From positions 22,058 to 86,057 of the forward strand of contig DXXK01000027.1 in assembly GCA_019416425.1 (NCBI GenBank): a DNA stretch of 64,000 nucleotides, read 5' to 3'. A program made the translations under genes and the position numbers. How positions within the stretch are numbered: the first letter of the stretch is position 1; each line of letters begins with the position of its first letter. Below are positions 18,535-26,600 of the stretch, one piece after another. The notes below the pieces were generated by a model, which saw only the letters and a program-made list of their open reading frames with translations, ran no database searches and was not told the origin of the DNA. Origin of the DNA: Bacteroidales bacterium (GTDB taxonomy: Bacteria > Bacteroidota > Bacteroidia > Bacteroidales > Muribaculaceae).

Positions 18535-19305
18535 ATGAAAACAGGAATGAGTATCCTGTGCGTCGCAGCCGTTGCGCTTACCCTGGGCGGCTGCAGCAGC
18601 TACAGGACAATCGACATGGCCGGTCTGTCCGGCAAATGGAACGTGATATCGGTGAACGGACAGAGGGTAAACCCCGCGGATGTGGAGAGCGCTCCCTATC
18701 TGGCATTTGATGTGCAGAACGGGAGAATGACGGCAAACGGAGGCTGTAACCGGTTGATGTGCGGCTTCAACAAGAATCAGCCCGCGGGTATGCTGACGTT
18801 CGACCGAGTGGCGGGAACATTGATGGCCTGCCCCGACATGACGATTGAGGACAATATAAAGTCGGCTCTCGAGAACACCACCGGTTACCGAGGCTTGAAG
18901 AACGGGGAGGTTCAATTGCTCAGCGGGAGCACTCCGGTGCTGACCCTGCGCAAGGGCTACCAGGACTACTCCATCTCAACGCTGGAAGGTAAATGGACCA
19001 TCCGCGAGCTGAACGGCAAGGAAGTAAAGTCTACCGTTGACGAGCCCCTGACTGTGACATTCGACCAGGAGGGCAACTACTTCTGCACGACTGGCTGCAA
19101 CAGCATCCGCGGTGATTTCCAGACCAACTACACGGCCATCACGTTCGGTCAGGGAATGTCCACACGTATGTCATGTCCGGACATGTCGGTGGAGCAGGCT
19201 CTTCAGACCGTACTCCCGACAATCGTGTCCTACGGACGCACGGCCGATGGCGGCCTGGGCTTCTACGACGCTCGGAACGAGATGGTGATGAAGCTGAACC
19301 GCTGA
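18535..19305 (+). CDS. Lipoprotein with two META (HslJ-like) domains
   Basis: The signal peptide ends in a lipobox (LTLGGCSSY, cysteine at residue 20). Two tandem META domains follow, at about 30-140 and 145-256. Each begins with a GKW motif (LSGKWNVISVNGQ and LEGKWTIRELNGK) and carries the family core with GCN (TANGGCNRLMCGF and CTTGCNSIRGDF), then a TxxxCPDM motif in each repeat. META-domain proteins such as HslJ are envelope proteins linked to stress or antibiotic tolerance in other bacteria; the exact role here is not known. It stands alone between the pgi terminator and recA. Confidence 0.88.
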   Translation: MKTGMSILCVAAVALTLGGCSSYRTIDMAGLSGKWNVISVNGQRVNPADVESAPYLAFDVQNGRMTANGGCNRLMCGFNKNQPAGMLTFDRVAGTLMACPDMTIEDNIKSALENTTGYRGLKNGEVQLLSGSTPVLTLRKGYQDYSISTLEGKWTIRELNGKEVKSTVDEPLTVTFDQEGNYFCTTGCNSIRGDFQTNYTAITFGQGMSTRMSCPDMSVEQALQTVLPTIVSYGRTADGGLGFYDARNEMVMKLNR

Positions 19306-19384
19306 CTGCAATGATGTGGCAGCGCGTTAGTTTTATTTAATATAAAAAGTCGGTTGAAAATTAGGTATCTGCAAGTTTTTGTTG

Positions 19385-19392
19385 TAATTTTG
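19385..19392 (+). promoter_or_regulatory. -7 element upstream of recA
   Basis: TAATTTTG matches the -7 consensus exactly. A TTA 21 bases upstream could serve as a weak -33. The predicted leader is about 35 bases. Confidence 0.55.
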
Positions 19393-19430
19393 TGATTGGA
19401 AATTCAATCGGAAATAAATACACAGGATAT

Positions 19431-20645
19431 ATGGCAGAAAAGAAGAAAAAACCGGCGGCAGGCAAGGAAGCGGTTCCTGTCAACGACCGGGCGGCCAAAC
19501 TTAAGGCCCTGGGCGTTACGATGGAGCATCTGGAGAAGGACTTCGGCTCGGGCACGGTGATGTGCCTGGGCGACGACAAGGTCCAGGACGTGGAGGTGAT
19601 ATCCACCGGGTCGCTGGGTCTGGACTACGCTCTGGGAGTAGGAGGGCTTCCCCGGGGACGAATCACCGAGATCTACGGACCGGAGTCGTCGGGTAAGACC
19701 ACGCTGGCCATACATGTGATTGCCGAGGCTCAGAAGGCCGGCGGTATCTGCGCCATCATTGATGCCGAGCATGCCTTTGACCGTTTCTACGCCGAGCAGC
19801 TGGGCGTGGATGTCAACAGCCTGTGGATCGCGCAGCCTGACAACGGCGAGCAGGCTCTGGACATCGCCGAGCAGCTGATCAACTCCGGCGCCATCGATGT
19901 GCTGGTGGTGGATTCCGTTGCGGCTTTGACGCCCAAGGCCGAGATCGAGGGCGAGATGGGCGACAAGAACGTCGGCCTGCATGCGCGCCTGATGTCGCAG
20001 GCCATGCGTAAACTGACAGGGTCCATATCGCGTACGCGCACATGCTGCATCTTCATCAACCAGATCCGTGAGAAGATCGGCGTGATGTTCGGTAATCCGG
20101 AGGTGACCACCGGCGGTAACGCGCTGAAGTTCTACAGCTCGGTACGTATAGAGATCCGTCCTGCGGCGGTCATCAAGAAGGACGACACCCCCATCGGCCG
20201 TCTTGCCAAGGTGAAGGTGGTGAAGAACAAGGTGGCGCCTCCGTTCATGAAGGCCGAGTTCGACATCATGTTCGGCGAGGGCATCAGCCGCTCGGGCGAG
20301 ATAGTCGACCTGGGCGTGGAGCATGGCATCATCAAGAAGTCCGGCGCATGGTTCAGCTACAACGGCAATAAATTAGGTCAGGGCCGCGACGCCGTGAAGA
20401 ACGTCATCGCCGAGAATCCTGAACTGGCCGAGGAGCTGGCGCAGAAGATCACCGAGGTGATGAAGTCCAAGCGCGACGAGAAGCGTAAGCCAGGCAATCC
20501 CTTCCTGCCGGGCAAGGAGGCCAAGCGCATGAGTGATGAGGAAATCGACGAGAGCAACGATGGATTCCTGTCCAACAATGCCGATGACCGCAGTGCCGAT
20601 TCCGACCTGTTCGGCGATGATTTCGACATTGATATAGACAGCTAA
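19431..20645 (+). CDS. recA: Recombinase RecA
   Basis: Coats single-stranded DNA, drives homologous strand exchange and triggers LexA-type self-cleavage. I use the ATG at 19431 (MAEKKKKPAAGK), because the upstream frame lies in the promoter and an AGGA precedes this ATG. The 404-residue product has Walker A GPESSGKTT, Walker B-region LVVDSVAALTP, and the conserved FINQIREKIGVMFGNPEVTTGG loop. Compared with the 353-residue E. coli protein it has a lysine-rich N-terminal extension and a long acidic tail (DDRSADSDLFGDDFDIDIDS), both common in Bacteroidota RecA. It converges on the rubredoxin gene across a bidirectional terminator. Confidence 0.98.
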   Translation: MAEKKKKPAAGKEAVPVNDRAAKLKALGVTMEHLEKDFGSGTVMCLGDDKVQDVEVISTGSLGLDYALGVGGLPRGRITEIYGPESSGKTTLAIHVIAEAQKAGGICAIIDAEHAFDRFYAEQLGVDVNSLWIAQPDNGEQALDIAEQLINSGAIDVLVVDSVAALTPKAEIEGEMGDKNVGLHARLMSQAMRKLTGSISRTRTCCIFINQIREKIGVMFGNPEVTTGGNALKFYSSVRIEIRPAAVIKKDDTPIGRLAKVKVVKNKVAPPFMKAEFDIMFGEGISRSGEIVDLGVEHGIIKKSGAWFSYNGNKLGQGRDAVKNVIAENPELAEELAQKITEVMKSKRDEKRKPGNPFLPGKEAKRMSDEEIDESNDGFLSNNADDRSADSDLFGDDFDIDIDS

Positions 20646-20700
20646 GGTCCAAATGCGCTGAGGATTGCACTTCATCAATCCGTCAGTGGTTCAAGATAAA

Positions 20701-20738
20701 ATGCAGGGATGTTCAGAATTACTGAAGCATCCCTGCAT
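20701..20738. terminator. Bidirectional terminator between recA and the rubredoxin gene
   Basis: ATGCAGGGATGTTCAG (20701-20716) pairs with CTGAAGCATCCCTGCAT (20722-20738), one bulged base. A-rich sequence on the left and T-rich sequence on the right allow termination from both sides. Confidence 0.85.
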
Positions 20739-20766
20739 TTATTATAGGTCCACGTGTTTTCGGGGT

Positions 20767-20928
20767 TCAGGGTACGGGTGCGAACTGATCCTTGCCGACA
20801 CCGCATACGGGGCATACCCAATCGTCGGGAAGGTCGGAGAATGCCGTTCCGGGGGCGATGCCGCCGTCAGGGTCACCTACTGCCGGGTCGTATACCCAGT
20901 CACATACCTCGCAAATGTACTTTTCCAT
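20767..20928 (-). CDS. Rubredoxin
   Basis: Small iron-sulfur electron carrier in the cytoplasm. The 53-residue product starts MEKYICEVCDWVYDP and carries the two rubredoxin knuckles, CEVC near residues 6-9 and CPVCG near 39-43, which hold one iron by four cysteines. The PDGGIAPGTAFSDLPDDWVCP core is also typical; length is normal for the family. An AAGGA lies just before the ATG. It lies 55 bases after pyrG on the same strand and before the shared terminator, so it is probably the last gene of the purF-pyrG operon. The electron donor and acceptor cannot be told from context. Confidence 0.95.
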   Translation of the reverse strand: MEKYICEVCDWVYDPAVGDPDGGIAPGTAFSDLPDDWVCPVCGVGKDQFAPVP

Positions 20929-20983
20929 ATTCCTTGAGTTTTATCTGATTACAAACTCACAACACACAAACGGATGGAATTGT

Positions 20984-22615
20984 TCAGTGCGTGCAGAGGC
21001 GGTCGGCGTGATAGGCCAGTGCCGCACGGGTGAAGGCCATGAAGAGAGGATTTGGATTCAGCACCGTGGACTGATACTCGGGATGGTACTGGGTGCCGAC
21101 GAACCAGCGGAGCGAGGGAACCTCAACCACCTCGACCAGTCCGGTCTCGGGATTTTCGCCAACACAGGCCATGCCGGCCTGCTCGAAGCGCTGGCGGTAG
21201 TCGTTGTTGAACTCGAAACGGTGACGGTGACGCTCGCTTACAACCTCCTGGCCGTAGGCCTCACAAGGGCGCGAACCTTCCTTCAGTCGGCATTCATATG
21301 CGCCCAGACGCATGGTGCCTCCCATGTTCACGATGCTTTTCTGCTCCTCCATCAGGTCGATGACATTGTGCTTGGTGTGCGGATCCATCTCGGTGGAGTT
21401 GGCGTCAGCAAGTCCCAGGACATTGCGGGCGTATTCGATGACCATGCACTGCATTCCCAGGCAGATGCCGAAAGTCGGTATGTCATGCTCGCGGCACCAC
21501 CGCAGGGCTATGAACTTACCCTCGATGCCGCGCTGACCGAATCCCGGAGCGATGATTACGCCATCCAGATTCCTCAGTTTATCGTCAACATTGGCATCAG
21601 TAACCTTCTCGGAATGGATATGCTCCAGTTCCAGCCTGCAGCCGCAGTAGGCCGAGGCCTGAAGCATGGACTCGTCGATGGATTTGTAGGCATCCTGCAG
21701 CTCCACATACTTGCCCACCAGACCGATGCGGAGGACAGTGTCGGATTTCTTGGCGGCGTCCAGACGGGTCAGGAAATCGTTCCAGCGTGTCAGGTCGGGC
21801 TCGCCCTTAGGTTCAGCTCCGGTTTTCTCAACGGCCATGCCGTCCAGGTTCTGCTCATGCATCAACAGGGGAACATAGTAGATGGAGGGAGCATCAAGGC
21901 TCTGGATCACCGCATCGGCCTCCATGTTGCAGAACTGTGCCACCTTGCGGCGCATGGCGGCGGGGAGGTCATGTTCGGTACGGAGCACCAGGATGTCGGG
22001 CTGGATACCGGCGGACTGGAGTGATTTGACGGAGTGCTGCGTGGGCTTGGTCTTCAGCTCGCCGGCTGCGTGCAGGTAGGGAACGTAGGTGAGGTGCAGG
22101 AACAGCGCGCTGCGGCCCAGTTCCCAGCGGAGCTGCCGGGCCGCTTCGAGGAACGGTGCCGACTCGATGTCGCCGACGGTTCCGCCGATCTCGGTGATGA
22201 CGAAGTCATATTTGCCGGTGTTGCCCAGGCTCTTGATGTTGCGCTTGATCTCGTCGGTGATGTGAGGGATGATCTGTACGGTCTTGCCCAGATAGTCGCC
22301 GTGGCGCTCCTTGTTGATGACGGACTGGAAGACGCGGCCGCTTGTCACGTTGTTGTGGCGGGTGGTCTGTATGTTTGTGAAGCGCTCGTAATGGCCCAGG
22401 TCCAGGTCGGCCTCGTGGCCGTCGACCGTTACGTAGCACTCGCCATGCTCGTATGGGTTGAGGGTGCCCGGGTCCACATTGATGTATGGATCGAATTTCT
22501 GGATGGTCACTTTGTAGCCGCGCGACAGCAGCAGGCGTGCCAGCGAGGCGGAGATGATTCCCTTGCCCAGCGAGGATACAACGCCTCCGGTGACGAATAT
22601 ATACTTGGTTTCCAC
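20984..22615 (-). CDS. pyrG: CTP synthase
   Basis: Makes CTP from UTP, ATP and glutamine-derived ammonia. The 543-residue protein has the N-terminal synthetase domain (YIFVTGGVVSSLGKGIISAS, then KIDPYINVDPGT-type FDPYINVDPGTLNPYEHGE) and a C-terminal class I glutaminase with nucleophile elbow FGICLGMQCMVIEYARN and the catalytic HPE in QYHPEYQS. Length matches the family. It lies 14 bases downstream of the purF-like gene, so pyrimidine and purine nucleotide synthesis genes share an mRNA here. Confidence 0.98.
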   Translation of the reverse strand: METKYIFVTGGVVSSLGKGIISASLARLLLSRGYKVTIQKFDPYINVDPGTLNPYEHGECYVTVDGHEADLDLGHYERFTNIQTTRHNNVTSGRVFQSVINKERHGDYLGKTVQIIPHITDEIKRNIKSLGNTGKYDFVITEIGGTVGDIESAPFLEAARQLRWELGRSALFLHLTYVPYLHAAGELKTKPTQHSVKSLQSAGIQPDILVLRTEHDLPAAMRRKVAQFCNMEADAVIQSLDAPSIYYVPLLMHEQNLDGMAVEKTGAEPKGEPDLTRWNDFLTRLDAAKKSDTVLRIGLVGKYVELQDAYKSIDESMLQASAYCGCRLELEHIHSEKVTDANVDDKLRNLDGVIIAPGFGQRGIEGKFIALRWCREHDIPTFGICLGMQCMVIEYARNVLGLADANSTEMDPHTKHNVIDLMEEQKSIVNMGGTMRLGAYECRLKEGSRPCEAYGQEVVSERHRHRFEFNNDYRQRFEQAGMACVGENPETGLVEVVEVPSLRWFVGTQYHPEYQSTVLNPNPLFMAFTRAALAYHADRLCTH

Positions 22616-22629
22616 TTTGTTTGGGTTTA

Positions 22630-24507
22630 TTAGTTTCTTAGTTCGGAATGGCCTTCGTAGTAATTGATGAATGCACGGTTCACCAGACGGTTGCCGCCCG
22701 GAGTCGGGTAGTTGCCTGTGAAGTACCAGTCACCCGGATGGTCCGGGATGGCCTTGTGCATCTCGTGGATGCCCTGGAACACAATCTCCACCTCGGCGCG
22801 AGTGTCGACGGGAGTTAGCATTTCGGCAATCTTGGCGGAAATCTCCTCGTCGGTGAAGGGTGTGTAGATGTCGGTGACATGGTTCACGGTCTGTTCCTTG
22901 GGCAGCCCGTCTTGTTCCATGCAGCGGCGGTATACGTCATCGATTACGTCCTTCATGCCGCGTTCCTTCAGGAGCTGTATGGCAGCGCGGAAGGCTATGA
23001 ACTCATGCATGCGGCTCATGTCGATGCCGTAGCAGTCGGGGAACCGTACCTGTGGCGAGGATGACACCACCACTATCTTCTTCGGATTCAGACGGTCCAG
23101 GATGCGTATGATGGATTCGCGGAGAGTGGTGCCGCGGACTATACTGTCATCGATCACCACCAGTGTGTCATCGGGATTGACGGAGCCGTAGGTCACGTCG
23201 TAGACATGCGCCGCCAGGTCATTGCGGGTTGAGCCTTCGGCGATGAATGTGCGCAGCTTGATGTCCTTGATGGCCACTTTCTCCTTACGGACACGGCGAC
23301 GGAGAATCCTGTCGATATTCTCGTCGGTAAGGCATCCGGTAGCCGAGAGCTGATGGATTTTCTCGATCTTGGAGCGTATCAAATGGTTCTCCAGACCCTC
23401 GACCAGACCGTAGAAGGCGACTTCGGCGGTATTCGGGATGAAGGACACGACAGTGTGGTCGATGTCGTTGTCGATGGCCTTGAGGACGCGGGGGACAAGG
23501 TTGATGCCCAATTTCTTACGCTCGATGTAGATATCGCGGTCGGACCCTCGGGAGAAGTATATGCGCTCGAACGAACAGCGTTGGTTTCGTCCTTGGGGCA
23601 GAATCTGCTCGATGCGCCAGGTGCCGTCACGATCAACGATGATGGAGGAGCCTGGCTGAAGCTCATGTACATCCTCGACGCTGGTGGCGAAGGCTGTCTG
23701 GATGACAGGCCGCTCGGAGGCGACGACAACGACCTCGTCGTCGGCATAGTAGAAGGCCGGCCGGATGCCGTTGGGGTCGCGCATGGCGAACATGTCGCCG
23801 TTGCCGACGATACCGCAGATCACGTAGCCGCCGTCCCAGGTAGGCGAGCATCGGTGCAGCATGTTGCTGACGTTCAGGTCGCGGGCGATGGCGTGCGAGA
23901 GGGGCAGACCGCGCAGACCGGCGTTGTGGTGGATGGAGAAGAGACGCTCGTTCTCGCGGTCCAGGGCGTGTCCCATCTGCTCCAACAGGAGGAAGGTGTC
24001 CGCCAGCAGGCGTGGATGCTGGCCGGTGGCGGTGATCTGGTCGAAGATCTCGTCCACGTTGGTCAGGTTGAAGTTGCCGCACAGCAGCATGTTGCGCGAG
24101 CTCCAGTTGTTGCGCCGCAGGAAGGGGTGTACATAGCTGATGCCCGAACGGCCGGTGGTGGAATAGCGCAGGTGCCCCATGTATACCTCGCCGATAAAAG
24201 GAAGGCCGGAGTCATTGACGTCATGACTCCGGGCCTCCTGTATGGTGCTGCCGATGTTGGCGAACACTTGGCGTATGGCATCGTTTCCCTGCGCACGCTC
24301 GCGGAAGATATACTCGCTGCCTGGTTGGACATCCATCCGGACGCAGCCGACGCCGGCGCCTTCCTGTCCACGGTTATGCTCCTTTTCCATGAGGAGATAG
24401 AGCTTGTTGAGTCCGTAGAATTCCGACCCATACTTCTCCTTATAATAAGACAGAGGCTTCAGCAGGCGAATCATGGCGATTCCGCATTCATGCTTGATCA
24501 GTTCCAT
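22630..24507 (-). CDS. purF: Amidophosphoribosyltransferase, long Bacteroidota form (glutaminase intact)
   Basis: Catalyses the first step of purine synthesis, PRPP plus glutamine to phosphoribosylamine. I choose the ATG at 24507, which gives a short propeptide (MELIKHE) before Cys8, the expected N-terminal nucleophile after processing (CGIAM). RGQEGAG and the CGNFNLTN loop of class II glutaminases are intact. The PRPP loop reads VVIDDSIVRGTTLRES. At 625 residues it is over 100 longer than E. coli PurF, mainly from an inserted helical segment before the PRPP loop (KIEKIHQLSATGC ... RRRVRKEK). It is first in the operon with pyrG and rubredoxin, behind a perfect promoter. A degenerate paralogue lies at 35959-37416. 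Class assignment is sure; that it is the main PurF is inferred. Confidence 0.88.
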   Translation of the reverse strand: MELIKHECGIAMIRLLKPLSYYKEKYGSEFYGLNKLYLLMEKEHNRGQEGAGVGCVRMDVQPGSEYIFRERAQGNDAIRQVFANIGSTIQEARSHDVNDSGLPFIGEVYMGHLRYSTTGRSGISYVHPFLRRNNWSSRNMLLCGNFNLTNVDEIFDQITATGQHPRLLADTFLLLEQMGHALDRENERLFSIHHNAGLRGLPLSHAIARDLNVSNMLHRCSPTWDGGYVICGIVGNGDMFAMRDPNGIRPAFYYADDEVVVVASERPVIQTAFATSVEDVHELQPGSSIIVDRDGTWRIEQILPQGRNQRCSFERIYFSRGSDRDIYIERKKLGINLVPRVLKAIDNDIDHTVVSFIPNTAEVAFYGLVEGLENHLIRSKIEKIHQLSATGCLTDENIDRILRRRVRKEKVAIKDIKLRTFIAEGSTRNDLAAHVYDVTYGSVNPDDTLVVIDDSIVRGTTLRESIIRILDRLNPKKIVVVSSSPQVRFPDCYGIDMSRMHEFIAFRAAIQLLKERGMKDVIDDVYRRCMEQDGLPKEQTVNHVTDIYTPFTDEEISAKIAEMLTPVDTRAEVEIVFQGIHEMHKAIPDHPGDWYFTGNYPTPGGNRLVNRAFINYYEGHSELRN

Positions 24508-24531
24508 TGTGTATCCATAAAAAACAAGTTG

Positions 24532-24562
24532 CAAAATTAATCTCTCCTCCCGAAAAATCCAA
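24532..24562 (-). promoter_or_regulatory. Promoter of the purF-pyrG-rubredoxin operon
   Basis: On the minus strand, TTG (complement of 24560-24562), twenty bases, then TAATTTTG (complement of 24532-24539). The leader is about 20 bases. Confidence 0.8.
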
Positions 24563-24640
24563 AAAAATCCGACATTCCGAAATGTTAAAAATGGAATTGG
24601 CTGGGTGGAAAGAATTTATTTTGAGACTCTCGAATAAGGA

Positions 24641-24671
24641 TTGCCATTTCAGAAATAATTTCTTAATTTTG
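24641..24671 (+). promoter_or_regulatory. Promoter of the redox-cysteine protein gene, almost touching its ATG
   Basis: TTG at 24641-24643, twenty bases, TAATTTTG at 24664-24671. The ATG starts at 24676, four bases after the element, so transcription should begin at or just before the start codon. Confidence 0.8.
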
Positions 24672-24675
24672 CGGC

Positions 24676-25077
24676 ATGGAAATGGATATGACAAAATTAG
24701 AAGAGGAGGTAAGGGCGTTGAGGATGTCCGGGACATCGTGTTCCGAAACCACGGCATTAGCCATAAGCCATGCGGTGAGTTGTGGTCTGGATGACGAGAC
24801 ATTGCGTTCGCTGGCTGTAGGGTTCCGAGGAGGAATAGGTGCGACCTTTGCCGAGGGGACATGCGGAGCCTTGAGCGGAGCCGTCATGACGGTAGGTCTG
24901 GCCATGGGCCGGGATAGAAAGGAAGCTACGAAAGCCGCCAAGGAGATGTATGAGAAATTCTTTCAGCAGTTCGGTACAGTCTGCTGCGGCAAACAGCACC
25001 GTGGCCGAGACCACTGCATGAACTGTTGCCTCGTGGCCACCAGGAACGCGCTGGAAATCCTTGGGAAAGGAAATTAA
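24676..25077 (+). CDS. C_GCAxxG_C_C-type putative redox-active cysteine protein
   Basis: A 133-residue soluble protein of the C_GCAxxG_C_C family. Its pattern is visible: an isolated Cys near the start (SGTSCSETT), AVGFRGGIGATFAEGTCGALSG around the GCAxxG-like core (here GTCGALSG), then a paired and C-terminal cluster (FGTVCCGKQHRGRDHCMNCC). The conserved cysteines are thought to be redox-active or metal-binding; the reaction is not known. It is divergent from purF. The first of three near ATGs (24676, 24682, 24688) lies exactly four bases after the promoter -7 box, so the message may be leaderless. A later ATG would give a leader of only 7-13 bases. Confidence 0.85.
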   Translation: MEMDMTKLEEEVRALRMSGTSCSETTALAISHAVSCGLDDETLRSLAVGFRGGIGATFAEGTCGALSGAVMTVGLAMGRDRKEATKAAKEMYEKFFQQFGTVCCGKQHRGRDHCMNCCLVATRNALEILGKGN

Positions 25078-25113
25078 GAGTCTAATTTGGTTAATGCATC
25101 GTTAATAAGGAAG

Positions 25114-26574
25114 TTACCTCTTATTTCTATCAGCACGTGCATTTTTACCTCTGTTTTTAAGAGAGGTAAAGTTATCTTCGAAACTTACATCTACGTCTTT
25201 TACAAAGGCATTGCCTTTACTTCCATAAATTGTGCAGAAATTTGTTGAGAATTCACCATCTGGAATTGAATCTAATTCTTTGATAAATAAAGATTTTGAT
25301 GTTGTACCTAATGATGGTAATTCGATTATGTCTTCTGGTGTTTCATTCTGCACAAGATCTATTCTTTCTTGTTGAATAGTAGCATATTGTGCTCCCTTGC
25401 CTGAAACTAAGTCGGCGACTGCCGTTGCGACGGGGCTATTGATTGTGAAAGGCATGGTAAATAAGAAACAGAATACCACAGCAGCCATAATCAGTTTCTT
25501 TGAAAACAGAGAGGTTAGTTTTATGGCAGTGTCAGGGTGTTTTTTTATAAGTATATTGATGCCGAAAAAATATCCAACGATAAAGAAAACCAATAAGCAA
25601 TTAGCAGTCCGGTCAATCATGACAGAAGACAGACCAAGGGTTGGAGGTATATGCGCAAGAATTACGGTAATCCAGAATGCGATAAAAAAGTATTTGAAAC
25701 TTATATTGTAGATTGACGATTGAGCTAATTTATGTCCGAACAATGGGATATAGACTAATGTGGACAGTAACAGCAAAGGAATCCATAGGAAAATCCAACT
25801 TATAGACTGAGTAATACTAACTATCAATGCCCATATATACGGATGTGATGACAATTGGTGTTCCATACGAATGGAATTACCAGGAGATAGAATTACTATG
25901 ATGATGGCCAATAATGACAATCCAAAAAGGATGTAAAATTTTGGTTTACGATATGCGAAGGAAAGGTACGCAAAAATACATACAGTTAGAACTGCAGTAA
26001 CTTCATTACCTCCGGGAACTAAAAATGCCAGGACATAGGAAAAAAAATGACATATTTTACTATGAGAAGCACTTAAGGCAATTAATACCAGCATAAATAA
26101 AGACGGAATCGTATAGGCAGTATACGAAGAGAACCAATAGAACATCTGAGATGTACTTGGCATGAATGCTATATAAATCAGCATTAGGAATGCCCCGAGC
26201 CCAAGGCATTGCCATGTTGACAGCCATTTCTTACAGCAAATCAGAGGAGATGTCAAAAATATGATAAAGAATAAAAATATAACACCTGCTGAGAAATAGC
26301 GAAAAAGAGGTATGGGATTGTGGCTGATTACAAATGGATTAAGGGAAGAAACAAACGTTGCGAGATACCGACCGCTCCAGTTCATATATAAATCATAAAC
26401 GGATTGGAATGGATTGGTATCAATATGCACAAGCGCAAATGAGAAATCATCATTTATGGGATATACATATTGACATAATATTAGAAAGGGTATAATAGCT
26501 ATAAGGGCAAACAGGGATAACGCCAATGACCAAGAAACCCTTGTTTTTATAAATTTATTTATAGCTTGTTTCAT
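25114..26574 (-). CDS. Polytopic membrane protein, GT-C-like glycosyltransferase (DUF6056-like)
   Basis: A 486-residue inner-membrane protein with about ten hydrophobic spans. The first loop has NDDFSFALVHIDTN and WSGRYLATFVSSL, the acidic pair and W-GRY arrangement found in the first periplasmic loop of GT-C-type transferases that use lipid-linked sugars. A soluble tail of about 90 residues follows the last span. I call it GT-C-like from this layout; the sugar and acceptor are unknown. It lies 26 bases downstream of a PorZ-like gene. Its base composition is clearly more A+T-rich than the housekeeping genes on both sides, which suggests acquisition by transfer. If the link with PorZ is real, it could help build the lipopolysaccharide anchor of type IX-secreted proteins. 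Confidence 0.6.
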   Translation of the reverse strand: MKQAINKFIKTRVSWSLALSLFALIAIIPFLILCQYVYPINDDFSFALVHIDTNPFQSVYDLYMNWSGRYLATFVSSLNPFVISHNPIPLFRYFSAGVIFLFFIIFLTSPLICCKKWLSTWQCLGLGAFLMLIYIAFMPSTSQMFYWFSSYTAYTIPSLFMLVLIALSASHSKICHFFSYVLAFLVPGGNEVTAVLTVCIFAYLSFAYRKPKFYILFGLSLLAIIIVILSPGNSIRMEHQLSSHPYIWALIVSITQSISWIFLWIPLLLLSTLVYIPLFGHKLAQSSIYNISFKYFFIAFWITVILAHIPPTLGLSSVMIDRTANCLLVFFIVGYFFGINILIKKHPDTAIKLTSLFSKKLIMAAVVFCFLFTMPFTINSPVATAVADLVSGKGAQYATIQQERIDLVQNETPEDIIELPSLGTTSKSLFIKELDSIPDGEFSTNFCTIYGSKGNAFVKDVDVSFEDNFTSLKNRGKNARADRNKR

Positions 26575-26600
26575 TTTCCGGATAAAAACGATATGCTTCG

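Noticed and set aside
20665..20937. A 90-codon plus-strand frame between recA and pyrG
   Set aside because: It overlaps the terminator and runs antisense to the rubredoxin gene, whose CxxC knuckles are unmistakable on the other strand.
22630..24507. Start of purF at 24534 (nine residues longer)
   Set aside because: The longer form would add residues before the propeptide, while the ATG at 24507 leaves a short propeptide before the catalytic cysteine and a normal 20-base leader.
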